Assembly (NCBI GenBank): GCA_003220435.1 | Contig: QHSL01000072.1 | Location: forward strand, 27,591 to 91,590 | Direction: 5' to 3' | Source: Candidatus Rokuibacteriota bacterium | GTDB lineage: Bacteria; Methylomirabilota; Methylomirabilia; Rokubacteriales; CSP1-6 | Length of the DNA: 64,000 bases | Part shown: positions 52,848 to 61,938 of the stretch, one piece after another | How positions within the stretch are numbered: position 1 is the stretch's first letter | How the letters are laid out: each line of letters begins with the position of its first letter | The notes under the pieces: generated by a model | Database searches by the model: none | What the model saw: only the letters and a program-made list of their open reading frames with translations | Told to the model about the DNA's origin: nothing | Program-made: the position numbers and the translations under genes

Positions 52848-53939
52848 ATGGCCGACGCGGCTCGCTACCATCGGCTCCAGCGCCGCCTGTCGCTCCTCGC
52901 CTTCGTCGTCTCGACCGCGTACCTCCTCGCGCTGCTGTTCACGCCGGAGGGCCGCGCGCTGGCCAGAGGGGTGGCCGGCGCCGCGGAATGGCGCTGGGCG
53001 CAGGTCGCGCTCGTCGCGATGGCGCTCGTCGCGGTTCACAGCGCGCTGACGCTCCCGCTGGGCCTGGTCCAGGGCTACTGGCTGCCGCGGCGCTTCGGCC
53101 TCCTCCACCAGCCGCTCGGCGCGTGGCTCATTGACCGCGTCAAGGCCGCGCTGATCGGGGGCGTGCTCGGCCTGGCCGCGATCGAGGCGGTGTACGCGCT
53201 CCTGGCGATCACGCCGCTCTGGTGGCTCTGGGCGTCGGCGGTGTTCTTCGTCGCGCAGGTGGCCCTCATCGCGGTGTTGCCGATCTGGATCGCGCCGCTC
53301 TTCTATCGTTTGAAGCCGCTCGCCGACCCGCGGCTGCGCGAGCGATTGCTGGCGCTGGCGCGCCGGGTCGGCGTCGACGCGGTCGGCGTGTTCGTCGCCG
53401 ACCAGTCGCGGAAGAGCCGCACCGCGAACGCCGCGGTGGTGGGGCTGGGTCGTACGCGTCGGATCATTCTGTTCGACACTCTGCTCGCCGATTTCCCGCT
53501 CGAAGAGATCGAATCGGTGCTCGCCCACGAGCTCGGGCACCACGTCCACGGCGACGTGCCCCGCGGCCTGCTCGTCAACGGCGCTCTGAGCGTCGTCACG
53601 TTCGGGCTGGCGGGGCTCGCCCTCGACGCGGGCGTGCCGCTGCTCGGACTCACCGGCCGCGACGATCCCGCCGGGCTGCCGTGGCTCGCGCTCGTCGTCG
53701 TGGCGCTGGCGCTCGCCCAGCTTCCGCTCGGCAACGGGTTCTCGCGCTGGCGCGAGCGCCGGGCCGACGACTTCTCGCTGGCCACGACCGGTGACGCGGC
53801 CGCGTTCATCGGCGCGATGGAGCGGCTGGGTCGGCTCAATCTCGCCGAGCCGAGCCCCAGTCGCTTCAGGGAGATCGTGTTCTACTCGCATCCGGCGCTG
53901 GAGCGGCGGATCGCTCGCGCCCGAGGAGGCCTCGCATGA
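52848..53939 (+). CDS. M48-family membrane metallopeptidase
   Basis: 363 residues from ATG at 52848. Zinc site HELGH at 227-231, third ligand Glu in the later ERRADDFS region. Helices near 12-30, 45-65, 95-115 and 130-155 precede the catalytic domain and two more follow it, as in Ste24/CAAX proteases (CAAX_protease_1 N-terminal plus Peptidase_M48). It probably handles membrane-protein quality control; prenyl-protein processing is the eukaryotic role. The stop overlaps the next start (ATGA). Confidence 0.88.
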   Translation: MADAARYHRLQRRLSLLAFVVSTAYLLALLFTPEGRALARGVAGAAEWRWAQVALVAMALVAVHSALTLPLGLVQGYWLPRRFGLLHQPLGAWLIDRVKAALIGGVLGLAAIEAVYALLAITPLWWLWASAVFFVAQVALIAVLPIWIAPLFYRLKPLADPRLRERLLALARRVGVDAVGVFVADQSRKSRTANAAVVGLGRTRRIILFDTLLADFPLEEIESVLAHELGHHVHGDVPRGLLVNGALSVVTFGLAGLALDAGVPLLGLTGRDDPAGLPWLALVVVALALAQLPLGNGFSRWRERRADDFSLATTGDAAAFIGAMERLGRLNLAEPSPSRFREIVFYSHPALERRIARARGGLA

Positions 53940-54820
53940 CCACGCGCCGCGCCGCCCTCCGTGCGCTCGTCGAGCGAAAGCAGGGGCTCGTCGTCCCCGG
54001 CGCCTACGACGGCATCTCGGCGCGGCTCGTGCAGCATGCGGGGTTCCCGGCCGTCTACATGACCGGCTACGGCACGGCGGCGTCGCGGCTCGGGCTGCCG
54101 GACCTCGGGTTCGCCGGCCTCGGCGAGATGGGCGATCACGCGCGCAACCTCGCCGCGGTGCTCGACGTCCCGCTGATCGCCGACGCGGACACCGGCTACG
54201 GCAACGCGCTCCATGTGCGGCGGACGGTCCACACGTACGAGGCGGCCGGCGTGGCGGCGCTCCACATCGAGGACCAGGTGACGCCCAAGCGCTGTGGCCA
54301 TCTGTCGGGCCATCAGGTCATTGCGAGGGGCGACTTCACCGGCAAGATCCGCGCCGCCGTCGACGCGCGGACGGATCCGGATCTGCTGATCATCGCGCGC
54401 ACCGACGCGATCTCAGCGGTCGGGTTCGACGAGGCGCTGCGCCGGGGCGAGGCGGCGGCCCAGGCGGGCGCCGACGTGCTCTTCATCGAGGCGCCGCGCG
54501 ACGCGGAGCAGGTCGAGCGCGTCGCGCGCGCGTTCGACACGCCGCTGCTCTACAACTACGCGCCCGGCGGCCGGTCGCCGCTGCTCCCGTTCACCCGGCT
54601 CCGCGAGCTGCGGTTCGCGATCATTTTGCTTCCCGTCGACACGCTGCTGGTGGCCACGAAGGCGATCGCGGCGTTCCTGGGCGAGCTCCGTGCCCGCGAC
54701 GAGGTGACGTCGCTCGCCGATCGCTACATGCCGTTCGGCGAGTTCAACGAGCTGATCGGCGTCACGGCGCAGCTCGGGTTGGCCGAGCGCTACGCCGACG
54801 ACGGCCGCTCGGCGACGTAG
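53936..54820 (+). CDS. Isocitrate lyase/PEP mutase superfamily enzyme
   Basis: 294 residues. TIM barrel with Mg-binding IADADTGYGN (Asp83, Asp85), HIEDQ and the lyase-type loop PKRCGHLSG (Cys120), which is KKCGH in isocitrate and 2-methylisocitrate lyases. The usual candidates are 2-methylisocitrate lyase, oxaloacetate decarboxylase or dimethylmalate lyase. The Cys favours lyase chemistry. ATG overlaps the protease stop. The 3' end overlaps the convergent rmlD gene by 31 nt. Confidence 0.88.
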   Translation: MTTRRAALRALVERKQGLVVPGAYDGISARLVQHAGFPAVYMTGYGTAASRLGLPDLGFAGLGEMGDHARNLAAVLDVPLIADADTGYGNALHVRRTVHTYEAAGVAALHIEDQVTPKRCGHLSGHQVIARGDFTGKIRAAVDARTDPDLLIIARTDAISAVGFDEALRRGEAAAQAGADVLFIEAPRDAEQVERVARAFDTPLLYNYAPGGRSPLLPFTRLRELRFAIILLPVDTLLVATKAIAAFLGELRARDEVTSLADRYMPFGEFNELIGVTAQLGLAERYADDGRSAT

Positions 54821-55692
54821 GCGACGAGCGCCGCATCCCAGGTGCGCAGGTCGTCCTCGCCGAGCGCGGCAAGGTTCGCGTGGGCGAGGACCGAGTAGGC
54901 CGGGCGGCGGGCGCGGGCGCCGAACTCCGCGGCGGTCACCGGTACCAGGTCCGCCGCGATCCCCGAGCGCTCGAGGGCCGTTCGTGCGAAGTCGTACCAG
55001 CTCGTCTGTCCGGCGCTCGTGAGGTGGTAGATCGAGTGCGCCCGCTTCGGGAGCACCGCCCATACCTTCCGCGCGAGGTCGAGCGTGTAGCTCGGGCCCA
55101 GCACCTGATCGGCGACGACGCGGAGCTTCTTGCCCTCCCGTCCCAGCCGCAGCATCGTCTCGACGAAGTTCCCCTTGCTCTTGCCCGAGGCCGCGGCGAC
55201 TCCGAAGAGACCCGAGACGCGGAAGATCACCGTCCGCTCGCAGCGCTCGAGCGCCCGTCGCTCGCCGGCGAGCTTCGATTCGCCGTAGGCGCTCAGCGGA
55301 TGGGGCTCGTCGGACTCGAGGTACGGGGTGCGCTTGCCGCCGTCGAAGACGTAGTCCGTCGAGAAGTGGACGAAGGTCGCGCCGAGGGCCTGGCAGGCGG
55401 CGGCGAGGGTGCCGACGGCGTCGGCGTTCAACGCGAAGGCTTGCTGCCGGTCGTCCTCGGCGCGGTCGACCAGGTTGTAGGCCGCTGTATTGAGCACGCA
55501 CGTCGGCCGCAGATCCGCGAGCGTCGACCGTGTGCGGCCCGCGTCCAGGATGTCGATGTCTCGGGAGCTGAGGCCGACGAGATCGCCCGGCTGGGCGAAG
55601 GTCCTGACGAGGTCGAACCCGAGCTGGCCGGTGGCCCCGATGACGACGAAGCGGTCGCGGTGGCCCCTGGCCCGACCCGGTGGCTCAGCCAC
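54790..55692 (-). CDS. rmlD: dTDP-4-dehydrorhamnose reductase
   Basis: 300 residues. Extended SDR with VIGATGQLG near the N-terminus, NTAAYNLVDRAEDD, STDYVFDGGKRTPY, catalytic SAYGESKLAGE (Tyr and Lys) and VFRVSGLFG-like strand. It reduces dTDP-4-keto-rhamnose to dTDP-L-rhamnose. rmlA, B and C are not nearby. GTG at 55692 overlaps the receiver gene by 8 nt; the N-terminal ~12 residues before the Rossmann strand are basic and may be over-called. Confidence 0.88.
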   Translation of the reverse strand: MAEPPGRARGHRDRFVVIGATGQLGFDLVRTFAQPGDLVGLSSRDIDILDAGRTRSTLADLRPTCVLNTAAYNLVDRAEDDRQQAFALNADAVGTLAAACQALGATFVHFSTDYVFDGGKRTPYLESDEPHPLSAYGESKLAGERRALERCERTVIFRVSGLFGVAAASGKSKGNFVETMLRLGREGKKLRVVADQVLGPSYTLDLARKVWAVLPKRAHSIYHLTSAGQTSWYDFARTALERSGIAADLVPVTAAEFGARARRPAYSVLAHANLAALGEDDLRTWDAALVAYVAERPSSA

Positions 55693-56080
55693 CGCGTGCT
55701 GAGGATCCGGTCGAGACGGCGAGGGCGACCAGGTGGTCGAGGTGCCGGATGTCGAACGGCTTGGGGATGTAGGCGAAGACGCCGCCGCTCAGCGCCTCGG
55801 CCGCCGCTCGGGTGTCGGCGTTGGCGGTGACCATGATGACGGGCACGTTCACGCCCAAGCCGCGAATCTGCTTCAGGAGCTCGAGGCCGCCCATACGCGG
55901 CATGTGCATGTCGAGCAGGATGAGGTCGAACTGCCCGCGGAGCAGGACGATCAGCGCCTCGGCGCCGTCCTTGGCCGACGCCGTTTCGTACGTGTTCGCG
56001 TGGCGGAATTGCCGGAAAAAGTCCTTCAGGACCTCGATGACCGGCGGCTCGTCGTCGACGATCAGGACGCGCTTGGTCAC
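55685..56080 (-). CDS. Single-domain response regulator (CheY-like)
   Basis: 131 residues, receiver only. Acidic pair in LIVDDEPP, phosphoacceptor Asp57 (LLDMHMPR), MVTAN Thr and IPKPFD Lys. No output domain. It overlaps rmlD by 8 nt. It may relay a signal to another protein such as the PilZ gene on the other strand, but this is only proximity. Confidence 0.9.
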   Translation of the reverse strand: MTKRVLIVDDEPPVIEVLKDFFRQFRHANTYETASAKDGAEALIVLLRGQFDLILLDMHMPRMGGLELLKQIRGLGVNVPVIMVTANADTRAAAEALSGGVFAYIPKPFDIRHLDHLVALAVSTGSSARGG

Positions 56081-56239
56081 TCAGGCAGTATATGACGGAT
56101 CATCGCGATTCGTGGCGCGGTCGGGGCGACCGTCGGGGAACTTTACTCCCGGGGCAGACGCCGACGGCGGGTGCGCCAGAACTCCTCGCGGTCCAAGCGC
56201 TTTGGGGATGGCACGGAAGATGTACATCCATGTCCCTCC

Positions 56240-56545
56240 ATGAGCGCAATCCCCGAGCGCCGACGTCACCCGAGGATCCCTGTCGCATGGGCCGTCCGCA
56301 TCTCGGTGGACGACGAGACGATCCTCGGGCGGGCCGAGGACGCGAGCCGCAGTGGGCTCTGGGTGACGGTCGCCCCGACGACCGCGCTGAAGCCCGGCAA
56401 GCCCTGTTGGATCGACATCCTCAGCGAGGAGATCGGCCGCTTCACGGTCGCGGGTGAGGTGCGGCACGTGGCGGGCCGGCGCGTCGGCGTGGAAACTACG
56501 CGGCCCGTCCCGGTCGCGAGGCTCGAGAACGCGCCGAAAGGCTGA
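56240..56545 (+). CDS. PilZ-domain protein
   Basis: 101 residues. The c-di-GMP-binding signature is complete: RRRHPRI (RxxxR, about 8-14) and EDASRSGLWV (D-x-S-x2-G, about 36-45). Single-domain adaptor that binds cyclic di-GMP. ATG at 56240 has no clear ribosome site; an in-frame upstream start at 56171 would add 23 unlikely residues. Confidence 0.82.
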   Translation: MSAIPERRRHPRIPVAWAVRISVDDETILGRAEDASRSGLWVTVAPTTALKPGKPCWIDILSEEIGRFTVAGEVRHVAGRRVGVETTRPVPVARLENAPKG

Positions 56546-56559
56546 AGGAGCGCCGCGGG

Positions 56560-57279
56560 CTACTTGCGGCGAGCGCGGTTCCGGGCGAGGACGCTGAGCG
56601 CCGCGAGGGCGACCCCGAGCAGCAGCGCGATCGCCGGCTCCGGCACCGCCTGCCCCTGCTCCACCGTCACCTTCCAGACCAGGAAGTCATCGTTGTTTGT
56701 GGTGATCAGGGGACCCGGGATCAGATAGAGGAAGGGCGCGTTCGCCGCATCGCCGCTGACCGCCAGTGTCTGCTCCGTACCGTTGAGTGCGCTGAAACCG
56801 GTCAGGAGTGTCGTGAAGCTCAGATCTCCGGGCAGCGCGTCACCGTTCGCGAACAGGAGCTGGCCCCTGTCCGGCAGGATCACGGTCGTCAGCGCCGAGA
56901 TCGAGACGTCGACCCAGCGCCAGCCGGGCGCCAGGGTCAGACGGACCAGCTCGCTAGGTCCAAGATTGTCGAGCTCGGACTGGATGCCGCCGGACGCGCA
57001 GCCGGACTCCTGCGGACTGCACACGCCGAAGCCGTGCAGGTCGGCCGCGTTTTGGACCACGAGTGTCACTCCAGTGCTGATAAAAATCCCGTTCGACTCG
57101 TAGAACGCGTCCGCGGTGACCGGGCCGTTCGTGTACGTGCCGACTCCGAGATTGCCGGAGCCGGCAAGGCTAAAGTCGATGGTCACGGCGCTGACCGTAC
57201 GCGGTCCCAGTACCGCGCCGAGCAGACACAGGACGCCCGCGACGAGCCTTGTCGCCGGAGTTGACGAACGCACGCTCAT
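56560..57279 (-). CDS. PEP-CTERM sorted extracellular protein
   Basis: 239 residues from ATG at 57279 (GGAGG upstream). Signal peptide, with cleavage near TVSA, then a beta-rich mature region with a possible disulfide (GVCSPQESGCASGG). A textbook C-terminal PEP-CTERM tag follows: VPEP, a hydrophobic helix ALLLGVALAALSVL and basic end ARNRARRK. Such tags are processed by exosortase and tied to exopolysaccharide export. No exosortase gene is in the window. Confidence 0.88.
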   Translation of the reverse strand: MSVRSSTPATRLVAGVLCLLGAVLGPRTVSAVTIDFSLAGSGNLGVGTYTNGPVTADAFYESNGIFISTGVTLVVQNAADLHGFGVCSPQESGCASGGIQSELDNLGPSELVRLTLAPGWRWVDVSISALTTVILPDRGQLLFANGDALPGDLSFTTLLTGFSALNGTEQTLAVSGDAANAPFLYLIPGPLITTNNDDFLVWKVTVEQGQAVPEPAIALLLGVALAALSVLARNRARRK

Positions 57280-57463
57280 AGGCCTCCGTGGCTGGAAGCG
57301 AGCAATCCCGATGCCCCGAGAGGACTCCGCTCGCAACCGGTTGTGTTCTTTGGCAAACCTGGGATTCCCGGAAGCTGCCGCGTCTTGGGGCCCGGGGCAT
57401 CCGTAAAGTGCCTCGACACCGAGAGGACGGGCCGGACAGAGCCGGCGGAACTCGGGGGGGCGC

Positions 57464-58387
57464 CTACAGCTTCGGAACGAGGGCGGAGGCGAACAGCTCG
57501 AGCTGCGCCATCTCGTCGAACACCGGGTTCAACATCAGGAACCCGACGCCGGCCCCGGTGATCTCCGACAGCCGCTCGATGCACTCGGCGGGCTCGCCCC
57601 AGACCGAAACCTCGGCCGCCAGCTCCGGCCGGCCGTAGAACGCGCCGAACCACTCGGCGAGCCGGCGCCCGGCGCGCGCGCGGTCGTGGTCCACCGCGAT
57701 GTACACGCGCTTACCCAGCGGGAACCCGGCGGGATCCTTCCCCGCCTCCTTGAGCAAGCCGCGGAGCAGCTTGACCTCGTCGAGGAAGGCCTTCGTCGAG
57801 ATGGAGCCCGCACCCATGAACGCGTCGCCCAGCTCCACGGCGCGCCGGAGCGCGTTCGGATGGTGGCCGCCGAACCAGACCGGCGGGTGCGGCTTCTGCT
57901 GCGGCTTGGGCTCCATCGACGCGTTCTGGAGCTTGTAGAACTCCCCGTCGAAGGTCACCCGCTCCTCGGTCCACAGACGCTTCATCACGCGGAGACCCTC
58001 GGCGAAGCGGTCGGCGCGACGCGCCGGCGCGAGGCCGAACGCGGGATAGATCCGCGGATTTCCGCCGAGCCCGACGCCGACGTCGAGCCGGCCACCGCTG
58101 AGGTGGTCGAGCGTCGCGAGCGCCTTGGCGAGATGGACGGGGCTTCGGAGCGCGGTGAGAAGCACCGCGGGGCCGAGCCGCAGCCGCTCGGTGCACGCGG
58201 CGGCATAGGTGAGCAGCGTGACGGGCTCGAGGCTCCGGATCGATCCGAGAATCTGCTCGACCACCCACGCGCTCTCGAAGCCGAGCGCCTCGGCACGCGC
58301 GAGAAACTTCTGAATCCCGCGAAGGTCGAACGCGCCCGCGAGAATCGTCTGCGGAATCGCGACGCCGAATCGAACGCCCCTGCTCAC
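57464..58387 (-). CDS. LLM-class oxidoreductase, F420-type candidate
   Basis: 307 residues, luciferase-like barrel: ARAEALGFESAWVVEQILG, LRLGPAVLLTALRSPVHLAKALATLDHLSGGRLDVGVGLGG and HPPVWFGGHHPNALRRAVELGD. Length and motifs fit F420- or FMN-dependent members. It is divergent from the M20 operon with a 76-bp gap. Substrate unknown. Confidence 0.87.
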   Translation of the reverse strand: MSRGVRFGVAIPQTILAGAFDLRGIQKFLARAEALGFESAWVVEQILGSIRSLEPVTLLTYAAACTERLRLGPAVLLTALRSPVHLAKALATLDHLSGGRLDVGVGLGGNPRIYPAFGLAPARRADRFAEGLRVMKRLWTEERVTFDGEFYKLQNASMEPKPQQKPHPPVWFGGHHPNALRRAVELGDAFMGAGSISTKAFLDEVKLLRGLLKEAGKDPAGFPLGKRVYIAVDHDRARAGRRLAEWFGAFYGRPELAAEVSVWGEPAECIERLSEITGAGVGFLMLNPVFDEMAQLELFASALVPKL

Positions 58388-58463
58388 GGCCGAATCCTAG
58401 CACGAGTGGTATAGTTGCCGCTGCGGCGGCGGCCCAGCCGTATCCCAGCCAGGAGAACTGGAA

Positions 58464-59636
58464 ATGACCGGTTTGAAAGATTCGATCGCGCGGGCGATCG
58501 ACAACCTCGGCGACGACCTGGAAGCCCTCTCGCGCAAGATCCACGACAACCCCGAGCTCGGCTATCTCGAGGTGAAGGCCGCCGGCTGGCTCACCGAGTT
58601 TCTGGGCCGCCAGGGCTTCAAGGTCGAGCGAGGCGTCGGCGGCGTCGAAACCGCGTTCCGCGCGACGATCGAGACCGGCGAAGGGCCGACCATCGCGATC
58701 CTCTGCGAGTACGACGCGCTGCCGCAGATCGGTCACGCGTGCGGCCACAACGCGATCGCGACGGCGGGCGCGGGCGCCGGCGCCGGGCTCGCCGCCGTGC
58801 GCGACAAGCTGCCGAAGGGGCGTCTGCACGTCATCGGCACCCCGGCCGAGGAAGGCGGCGGCGGCAAGGTGAAGCTGATCCAGGCCGGCGTCTTCCGCGA
58901 CGTCGACGCCGCGATGATGTGTCACGGCTTCGACCAGTGGGCCGGGCAGATGGATCTGCTCGGTATCGTGCGGGTGGGCTTCGAGTTCACCGGCAAGGCG
59001 GCGCACGCCGCCGCCGATCCGTGGGAGGGCGTCAACGCGCTCGACGCGGCGATCCAGACCTACAACAACGTCAGCATGCTGCGCCAGCAGGTGCGCCCCG
59101 ACTCGCGTATGCACGGCATCATCACCCACGGCGGCGCGGCCCCGAACATCATCCCGGAGTTCGCGGCCGCGACGTTCTACGTGCGCTCGCTCAACCTCGA
59201 CTACATGTGGGAGATCCACAAGCGCGTGATCGCCTGCGCCGAGGGCGCGGCGAAGTCCACCGGCTGCCAGCTCAAGGTGATCAGGAGTGACGACACCGTC
59301 TACGAGACGATGAAGCGGAACGAGACGCTGCTCGGCGCCTTCCGCGCCAACATGAAGGCGCTCGGCATCACCGAGGGGCCGCCGCTCGGCGACCGCCTCG
59401 GCTCGTCGGACGTCGGCAACGTGAGCCAGGTGATTCCGACGATCCAGCCGATGATGAAGATCGCGCCGGAGGGCACGCCGATCCACTCGCGCGCCTTCGA
59501 GGCGGCGGCGGTGAGCCCGCTGGCGCGTCAGGGCACGCTCGAGGCCGCGAAGGCGATGGCGATGACGGCGCTCGACCTGTTGGCCGAGCCCGCGCTGATC
59601 AAGCGGGCGCAGGACGAGTTCAAGAGGGCGACGTGA
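58464..59636 (+). CDS. M20-family metallohydrolase, first copy
   Basis: 390 residues (AGGAGA before ATG). M20D/AbgB-like amidohydrolase. CEYDALPQIGHACGHN (about 81-96) gives His91, Cys93 and His95, and GTPAEEGGGGK (about 125-135) gives the catalytic Glu pair. A lid domain includes GKAAHAAADPWEGVNALDA. Such enzymes cleave N-acyl amino acids or p-aminobenzoyl-glutamate. No signal peptide. The stop overlaps the paralogue's GTG (GTGA). Confidence 0.9.
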   Translation: MTGLKDSIARAIDNLGDDLEALSRKIHDNPELGYLEVKAAGWLTEFLGRQGFKVERGVGGVETAFRATIETGEGPTIAILCEYDALPQIGHACGHNAIATAGAGAGAGLAAVRDKLPKGRLHVIGTPAEEGGGGKVKLIQAGVFRDVDAAMMCHGFDQWAGQMDLLGIVRVGFEFTGKAAHAAADPWEGVNALDAAIQTYNNVSMLRQQVRPDSRMHGIITHGGAAPNIIPEFAAATFYVRSLNLDYMWEIHKRVIACAEGAAKSTGCQLKVIRSDDTVYETMKRNETLLGAFRANMKALGITEGPPLGDRLGSSDVGNVSQVIPTIQPMMKIAPEGTPIHSRAFEAAAVSPLARQGTLEAAKAMAMTALDLLAEPALIKRAQDEFKRAT

Positions 59637-60814
59637 GCGCGCCCCTCGACGTCAAGCAGAAGGTCGCGGGAGCGGTCGATCGTCTTGCCGATTCGCTCGA
59701 GGCGCTGTCCCACCGGATCCACGAGACCCCGGAGCTCTGCTTCAAGGAGGAGAAGGCGCACGCCTGGCTCACCGAGTTCCTCGAGAAGCACGGCGCCCAG
59801 GTCGAGCGCGGCGTCGGGGGGCTGCCGACGGCGTTTCGCGCCACGATCGCGGGGACGGGCGACGGGCCGACGATCGCCATCATGGCCGAGTACGACGCGC
59901 TGCCCGGGATCGGCCACGCCTGCGGCCACAACGTGATCGCGTCGGCCGGGACGGGCGCGGGCGCTGCGCTGGCCATGGCGCTCGGCCGGCTCCCGTTCGC
60001 GGGTCGGATCCAGGTCATCGGCACGCCGGCCGAGGAGGGCGGCGCCGGCAAGGTGCGGCTCATGGAGGCCGGCGTCTTCGAGGGTGTGGACGCCGCGATG
60101 ATGATCCACGGCCGGGGCGGGACACAGGTGTGGCGACCGTCGCTCGGGATCATCAAGGTCAAAGCGGAGTTCCACGGCAAGGCGACGCACGCCTCGTCGT
60201 GGCCGTGGCGCGGCGTGAACGCCCTCAACGCGGTCATCCAGCTCTTCATCGGGCTCGACCAGATGCGCCAGCAGATCCGCCCGGACGCCCGCATCCACGG
60301 GATCATCGTCAAGGGCGGCGAGCAGCCGAACATCATCCCCGAGTACACGCGGGCCGACTTTTACCTGCGGGCGCTGACCAAGGACTATTGCCAGGAGCTG
60401 CTCCGGAGATTCCGCGGCTGCGCCGAAGGCGCGGCGGCCGCCACCGGCTGCCGGGTCGAGGTGACCGCGGAGCCGACGATCCACGACCCGCTCAAGCCCA
60501 ACATGACGATGGCCGCCGTCTTCGAGAAGAACCTGGCGTTCATCGACTTCCCCCTGGACCCGGACGACGGCGAGGCCGGCTACGGCTCGACCGACTGCGG
60601 CAACGTGAGCCAGGCGCTGCCGACGATCCATCCGTACATCCGCATCTCCCCCGACGGCGTACCCGGACACTCGCGCGAGTTCGCCGAGTGGGCCCGTTCA
60701 CCGATGGCGCGCGCGGGAATGGTCGCGGGCGCTAAAGCGCTGGCGCTGACCGCCCTCGACCTGCTCGCGGCGCCCGATCGGCTCGAGGCGGCGAAGGAGG
60801 AATTCAAACGATGA
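59633..60814 (+). CDS. M20-family metallohydrolase, second copy
   Basis: 393 residues, a diverged tandem paralogue. AEYDALPGIGHACGHN and GTPAEEGGAGK are intact, as are GKATHASSWPWRGVNAL and a late GYGSTDCGNVSQ. By analogy to AbgA/AbgB the two copies may form a hetero-oligomer. Its stop overlaps the cupredoxin start (ATGA), so the operon continues. Confidence 0.9.
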   Translation: MSAPLDVKQKVAGAVDRLADSLEALSHRIHETPELCFKEEKAHAWLTEFLEKHGAQVERGVGGLPTAFRATIAGTGDGPTIAIMAEYDALPGIGHACGHNVIASAGTGAGAALAMALGRLPFAGRIQVIGTPAEEGGAGKVRLMEAGVFEGVDAAMMIHGRGGTQVWRPSLGIIKVKAEFHGKATHASSWPWRGVNALNAVIQLFIGLDQMRQQIRPDARIHGIIVKGGEQPNIIPEYTRADFYLRALTKDYCQELLRRFRGCAEGAAAATGCRVEVTAEPTIHDPLKPNMTMAAVFEKNLAFIDFPLDPDDGEAGYGSTDCGNVSQALPTIHPYIRISPDGVPGHSREFAEWARSPMARAGMVAGAKALALTALDLLAAPDRLEAAKEEFKR

Positions 60815-61155
60815 GGATCCTGGCGATCGCCCTCGGCGTGCTCCTGCTCGGCGCGGCGTCGCCGCAGGCGGGCGAGGTGTCGCTCCGCATCGTCAACATC
60901 GTCACGCCGCAGGACGTGAAGATCTGGGAGCCGACCTCGATCGCGGCCAAGAAGGGCGACAGCGTGACGCTCCAGCTCGTCAACCGTCACGCCGACGAGC
61001 ACGGCTTCGAGATCGCCGCGTTCAACGTCAAGGAAGTCGTGGCAGGCGAGAAGACCTCGACGGTCAAGTTCACCGCGGACAAGGCAGGAATCTTCCCGAT
61101 CAAGTGTCAATTGCACCCGGCCCACGTGGTCGGCCAGCTGCTCGTTCTCGAGTAA
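60811..61155 (+). CDS. Exported cupredoxin-like copper protein
   Basis: 114 residues. Signal peptide ends near PQAGE. A single cupredoxin beta-barrel with type-1 copper ligands His64 (DEHGF), Cys99 and His102 (KCQLHPAH), a further His105, and no obvious axial Met. It resembles the C-terminal domains of nitrous oxide reductase-like proteins. It would carry electrons in the periplasm, next to a diheme cytochrome. Confidence 0.85.
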   Translation: MRILAIALGVLLLGAASPQAGEVSLRIVNIVTPQDVKIWEPTSIAAKKGDSVTLQLVNRHADEHGFEIAAFNVKEVVAGEKTSTVKFTADKAGIFPIKCQLHPAHVVGQLLVLE

Positions 61156-61161
61156 CGTTCA

Positions 61162-61938
61162 GTGGTGGCGCGCCCGGGCGCGCTCGCCCTGCTGGGCGCC
61201 GGCCTCGTGCTCGTGCTGGCCGCCGGCGCCGCTGGGCAGGCCCCAGACCTCTCGGCGGGCGCCGCGGTGTTTCGCGACAACTGCGCGGTCTGTCACGGGC
61301 CGACGGGCGACGGCCAGGGCATGGCCACGCACCACTTCAAGAGCATCCCGCGTGACCTCACCAAGGGCCGCTTCAAGTTCCGGTCGACCGCCTCGGGCCA
61401 GGTCCCGACCGACGCGGATCTCGCACGAACCATCGTGCGCGGCGTGCCCTCGACCGGGATGGTGCCCCAGGACCACCTGACCGACGCCGAGCTGCAGGCG
61501 GTCATCGCGTTCATCAAGAGCCTCTCGCCGCGGTTTGCCGGCAACCCATCGCCCCGGATCCTCCCCTTGCCACCAGCGCCGACGCCGACGATCGAGCGGG
61601 TTGCCCGTGGCGCCCAGGCGTACGTCAAGGGAGAGTGCGCCGAGTGCCACGGCAAAGGGGCTCGAGGGGACGGACCGTCGGCGAAGGACCTCTCGATCAA
61701 GCCGACCGACCTGACGCGGCGCCCGCTCAAGAGCGGCCCGGCTGCGGACGACATCGTCCGCACGCTGATGACGGGGCTGGACGGCACGCCGATGCCCTCG
61801 TATCACCAGGTGCTCGAAGACGACGAGCTCTGGGACCTGGCGTACTGGATCGGCGCCATCGGCGGACCGCCCCAGACGACGGACGACGAGCGCGCCGGCT
61901 GGCACGTCGAGCGGATGCACCAGCGGCGCGGCCGCTAG
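61162..61938 (+). CDS. Exported diheme cytochrome c
   Basis: 258 residues from GTG at 61162. Signal peptide (hydrophobic 7-24, cleavage near AAGQ). Two class I cytochrome domains: CAVCH (41-45) with a likely Met100 ligand (STGMVPQ), and CAECH (159-163) with GTPMPSY. A Pro-rich linker (PLPPAPTPT) joins them. It lies 6 nt after the cupredoxin gene. The stop overlaps the convergent thioesterase gene by 4 nt. Confidence 0.9.
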   Translation: MVARPGALALLGAGLVLVLAAGAAGQAPDLSAGAAVFRDNCAVCHGPTGDGQGMATHHFKSIPRDLTKGRFKFRSTASGQVPTDADLARTIVRGVPSTGMVPQDHLTDAELQAVIAFIKSLSPRFAGNPSPRILPLPPAPTPTIERVARGAQAYVKGECAECHGKGARGDGPSAKDLSIKPTDLTRRPLKSGPAADDIVRTLMTGLDGTPMPSYHQVLEDDELWDLAYWIGAIGGPPQTTDDERAGWHVERMHQRRGR

